Source of the DNA: Comamonas testosteroni
GTDB taxonomy: Bacteria; Pseudomonadota; Gammaproteobacteria; Burkholderiales; Burkholderiaceae_C
DNA length: 64,000 nt
NCBI RefSeq assembly: GCF_030505195.1
Contig: NZ_CP129672.1
Coordinates: 930,001-994,000 of the forward strand
Direction: 5' to 3'
This document shows positions 62,938 through 64,000 of this stretch, piece after piece. Position 1 is the stretch's first letter. Every line of letters begins with the position of its first letter. The notes under the pieces were generated by a model. The model saw only the letters and a program-made list of their open reading frames with translations. It did no database searches and was not told where the DNA came from. The position numbers and the translations under genes were made by a program.

Positions 62938-63486
62938 ATGAGCCTGACCCCTGACCAAATCCTGAGCGCACAAAAAGCCCACTTCGAGACGCTGTTCGGC
63001 CTGACCAGCAAAGCCTTCGAAGGCGTGGAAAAGCTGGTTGAACTGAACGTCACCGCTTCGCGCGCCGCCTTGACCGAAGCTGCCCAGCACACCCAAGCCG
63101 TGCTCAGCGTCAAGGACGCCCAGGAACTGCTGACTCTGCAAGCCGGCCTGTTCCAGCCTCTGGCCGAGAAGACTGCTTCCTACAGCCGCCATCTGTATGA
63201 CATCGCCAGCAACACTGCCGGCGAATTCAACAAGGCTCTGGAAGTGCAATCCACCGAAGCTCGCAAGAGTTTCAACGCCCTGCTGGACAACTCCACCAAG
63301 AATGCGCCTGCCGGCTCCGAATCCGCTGTGGCCATGGTCAAGAGCGCAGTCTCTGCCGCCAACAACGCTTTTGAGTCCGTGCAAAAGGCGGTGAAGCAAG
63401 CCTCCGACATGGCCGAAGCCAATTTCAACGCGGCCACCAAGACAGCAACCGAAGCTGTCAAGGCCACAACCACTGCCAAGCGTTAA
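62938..63486 (+). CDS. phaP: Phasin (PHA granule-associated protein)
   Basis: A 182-residue helical protein of the phasin family that coats polyhydroxyalkanoate granules and controls their size. It starts [20 protein letters not shown], then [20 protein letters not shown], the family pattern, with long amphipathic helices and an Ala/Lys-rich C-terminus ([13 protein letters not shown]). TTGGAG precedes the ATG. Codon use is highly biased, as in strongly expressed genes. Operator-like dyads upstream suggest PhaR control. Confidence 0.92.
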   Translation: MSLTPDQILSAQKAHFETLFGLTSKAFEGVEKLVELNVTASRAALTEAAQHTQAVLSVKDAQELLTLQAGLFQPLAEKTASYSRHLYDIASNTAGEFNKALEVQSTEARKSFNALLDNSTKNAPAGSESAVAMVKSAVSAANNAFESVQKAVKQASDMAEANFNAATKTATEAVKATTTAKR

Positions 63487-63506
63487 GCACATGGTTATTG
63501 ACATGC

Positions 63507-63536
63507 TTGGCAAAAACTAGGTGTTTACCCTATAAT
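63507..63536 (+). promoter_or_regulatory. Strong sigma-70-like promoter
   Basis: TTGGCA (63507-63512), an 18-base spacer and a perfect TATAAT (63531-63536). It lies just after the phasin stop and points to the candidate small RNA. Alternatively it serves the short-chain dehydrogenase, but a terminator intervenes. Confidence 0.55.
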
Positions 63537-63542
63537 TGCCAG

Positions 63543-63666
63543 CATGTCAGGTCAGCATGCATTGATGTGGATGCCGACCTTGCGCAAGTTGTCTCCTTGG
63601 ATCCTCCTGAAACCCCCGTTTCATGGATCCCTTCAAAGCCCAATCTTTCCGATTGGGCTTTTTTTT
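63543..63666 (+). ncRNA. Candidate small RNA with C-rich anti-Shine-Dalgarno loops
   Basis: A promoter with perfect TATAAT and an intrinsic terminator bound about 125 nt with no reading frame. The RNA has GTCTCCTTGG and ATCCTCCTGA, both complementary to Shine-Dalgarno sequences. A hairpin forms from GGATCC (63599-63604) and GGATCC (63625-63630) around GAAAC-CCCC-GTTTC. C-rich unpaired segments of this kind mark trans-acting repressor sRNAs in several proteobacteria. I recognise no named family. Confidence 0.45.
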
Positions 63667-63667
63667 A
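63636..63667 (+). terminator. Intrinsic terminator
   Basis: AAGCCCAATC (63636-63645) pairs perfectly with GATTGGGCTT (63651-63660), followed by an unbroken T run to 63666. It ends the candidate sRNA or read-through from the phasin gene. Confidence 0.92.
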
Positions 63668-63752
63668 TGCGCGCTTTCCTCAGGTCTCCAACTCCTCCGC
63701 CCTGTGCATAATTGACGTTTACGTCAATAGACATCGAACAAGGAGATAGTTC

Positions 63753-64000
63753 ATGCAGATTCAGGATCGCGTATTCATCGTGACCGGCGGCGCTTCGGGC
63801 TTGGGTGAAGGCACGGCGCGCATGCTGGCCGCCAACGGCGGAAAGGTCGTAATTGCCGACATGAATGCAGAGCGCGGCGAGGCCGTGGCCAGCGAAATCG
63901 GCGGAGTCTATCTGCGCTGCGATGTCAGCAATGAGGCCGACGGTCAGGCTGTGGTCGCCAAAGCCACCACTCTGGGCAAACTCGTCGGCCTGATCAACTG
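63753..64000 (+). CDS. Short-chain dehydrogenase, HSD10/3-hydroxyacyl-CoA type, cut by window edge
   Basis: The first 82 residues of an SDR-family NAD(P)-dependent oxidoreductase. AAGGAG lies 9 bases before the ATG. The cofactor motif TGGASGLGEGTARML and the adenine-site DV (LRCDVSNEADGQ) are present; the catalytic Ser-Tyr-Lys lie beyond the window. The start MQIQDRVFIVTGGASGLGEG is typical of type II 3-hydroxyacyl-CoA dehydrogenases of fatty acid breakdown, an assignment that needs the rest of the gene. Confidence 0.85.
   Translation, partial: MQIQDRVFIVTGGASGLGEGTARMLAANGGKVVIADMNAERGEAVASEIGGVYLRCDVSNEADGQAVVAKATTLGKLVGLIN

Noticed and set aside
63498..63536. TTGACA at 63498-63503 as the -35 box for the TATAAT at 63531
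   Set aside because: The spacer would be 27 bases; TTGGCA at 63507 gives an acceptable 18.

Overview
The window reads as a chromosome segment of a Comamonadaceae betaproteobacterium, most likely Comamonas or a close relative. The evidence is the order gyrA-serC-pheA-tyrA-aroA/cmk fusion-rpsA-ihfB-lapA-lapB, a tmRNA whose tag reads ANDERFALAA, a Bug-type solute receptor and a PHA phasin. The right-hand 24 kb (about 39.5-64 kb) is ordinary core genome. The left-hand 39.5 kb is accessory DNA stacked against the 3' end of the tmRNA gene ssrA.

Layout. 0-1.65 kb: a Met-rich lipoprotein gene and a decayed ISL3-family insertion sequence. 1.65-15.3 kb: an old, eroded island. It starts at a degenerate copy of the ssrA 3' end and ends after an inactivated tyrosine integrase and a second, weaker ssrA-like remnant. 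It carries a LysR/Bug receptor pair, a DUF3455-ECF sigma-anti-sigma-fasciclin module, an MgtC/DUF4010 membrane protein, an RRM protein, an IF-1 paralogue, phage-type small ORFs, and IS481, IS5 and lipocalin fragments. Three copies of the same gene tail punctuate this part. 15.3-39.6 kb: a better preserved P4-type integrative element with an integrase at ssrA, an AlpA regulator and a Toprim/DUF927 primase-helicase. A six-copy TTGGGAACA word array lies near each end, mostly in opposite orientation.

This P4-type element carries two defence-like cargoes. The first (16.7-27.4 kb) is a translationally coupled three-gene operon: a P-loop NTPase with a Cys cluster, an unknown protein, and a 1734-residue FtsK-type translocase with an internal PD-(D/E)XK-like signature. 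It resembles the DptF-DptG-DptH restriction module in order and architecture. No dnd modification genes are present; the neighbours are a C5-cytosine methyltransferase and a Vsr nickase. The second (33.9-37.2 kb) is a tightly overlapping PP2C phosphatase, Ser/Thr kinase with an FHA-like tail, and Ser/Thr kinase with a cold-shock-like tail. It sits between the integrase and the replication genes, where P4-like elements commonly carry anti-phage cargo. These two modules are the best candidates for undescribed systems.

The core region contains, in order, ssrA, gph-ubiG, an OmpA-family gene, gyrA, the serC-pheA-tyrA-aroA/cmk run that feeds serine and aromatic amino acid synthesis, rpsA-ihfB-lapA-lapB, an MFS transporter with rmuC, a tautomerase, a D-2-hydroxyacid dehydrogenase, an NhaD/ArsB-type antiporter, pncB, a thioesterase, a phasin with a TGC-rich operator-like region, and the start of a short-chain dehydrogenase at the window edge. 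A candidate small RNA with C-rich anti-Shine-Dalgarno segments lies between the last two genes.
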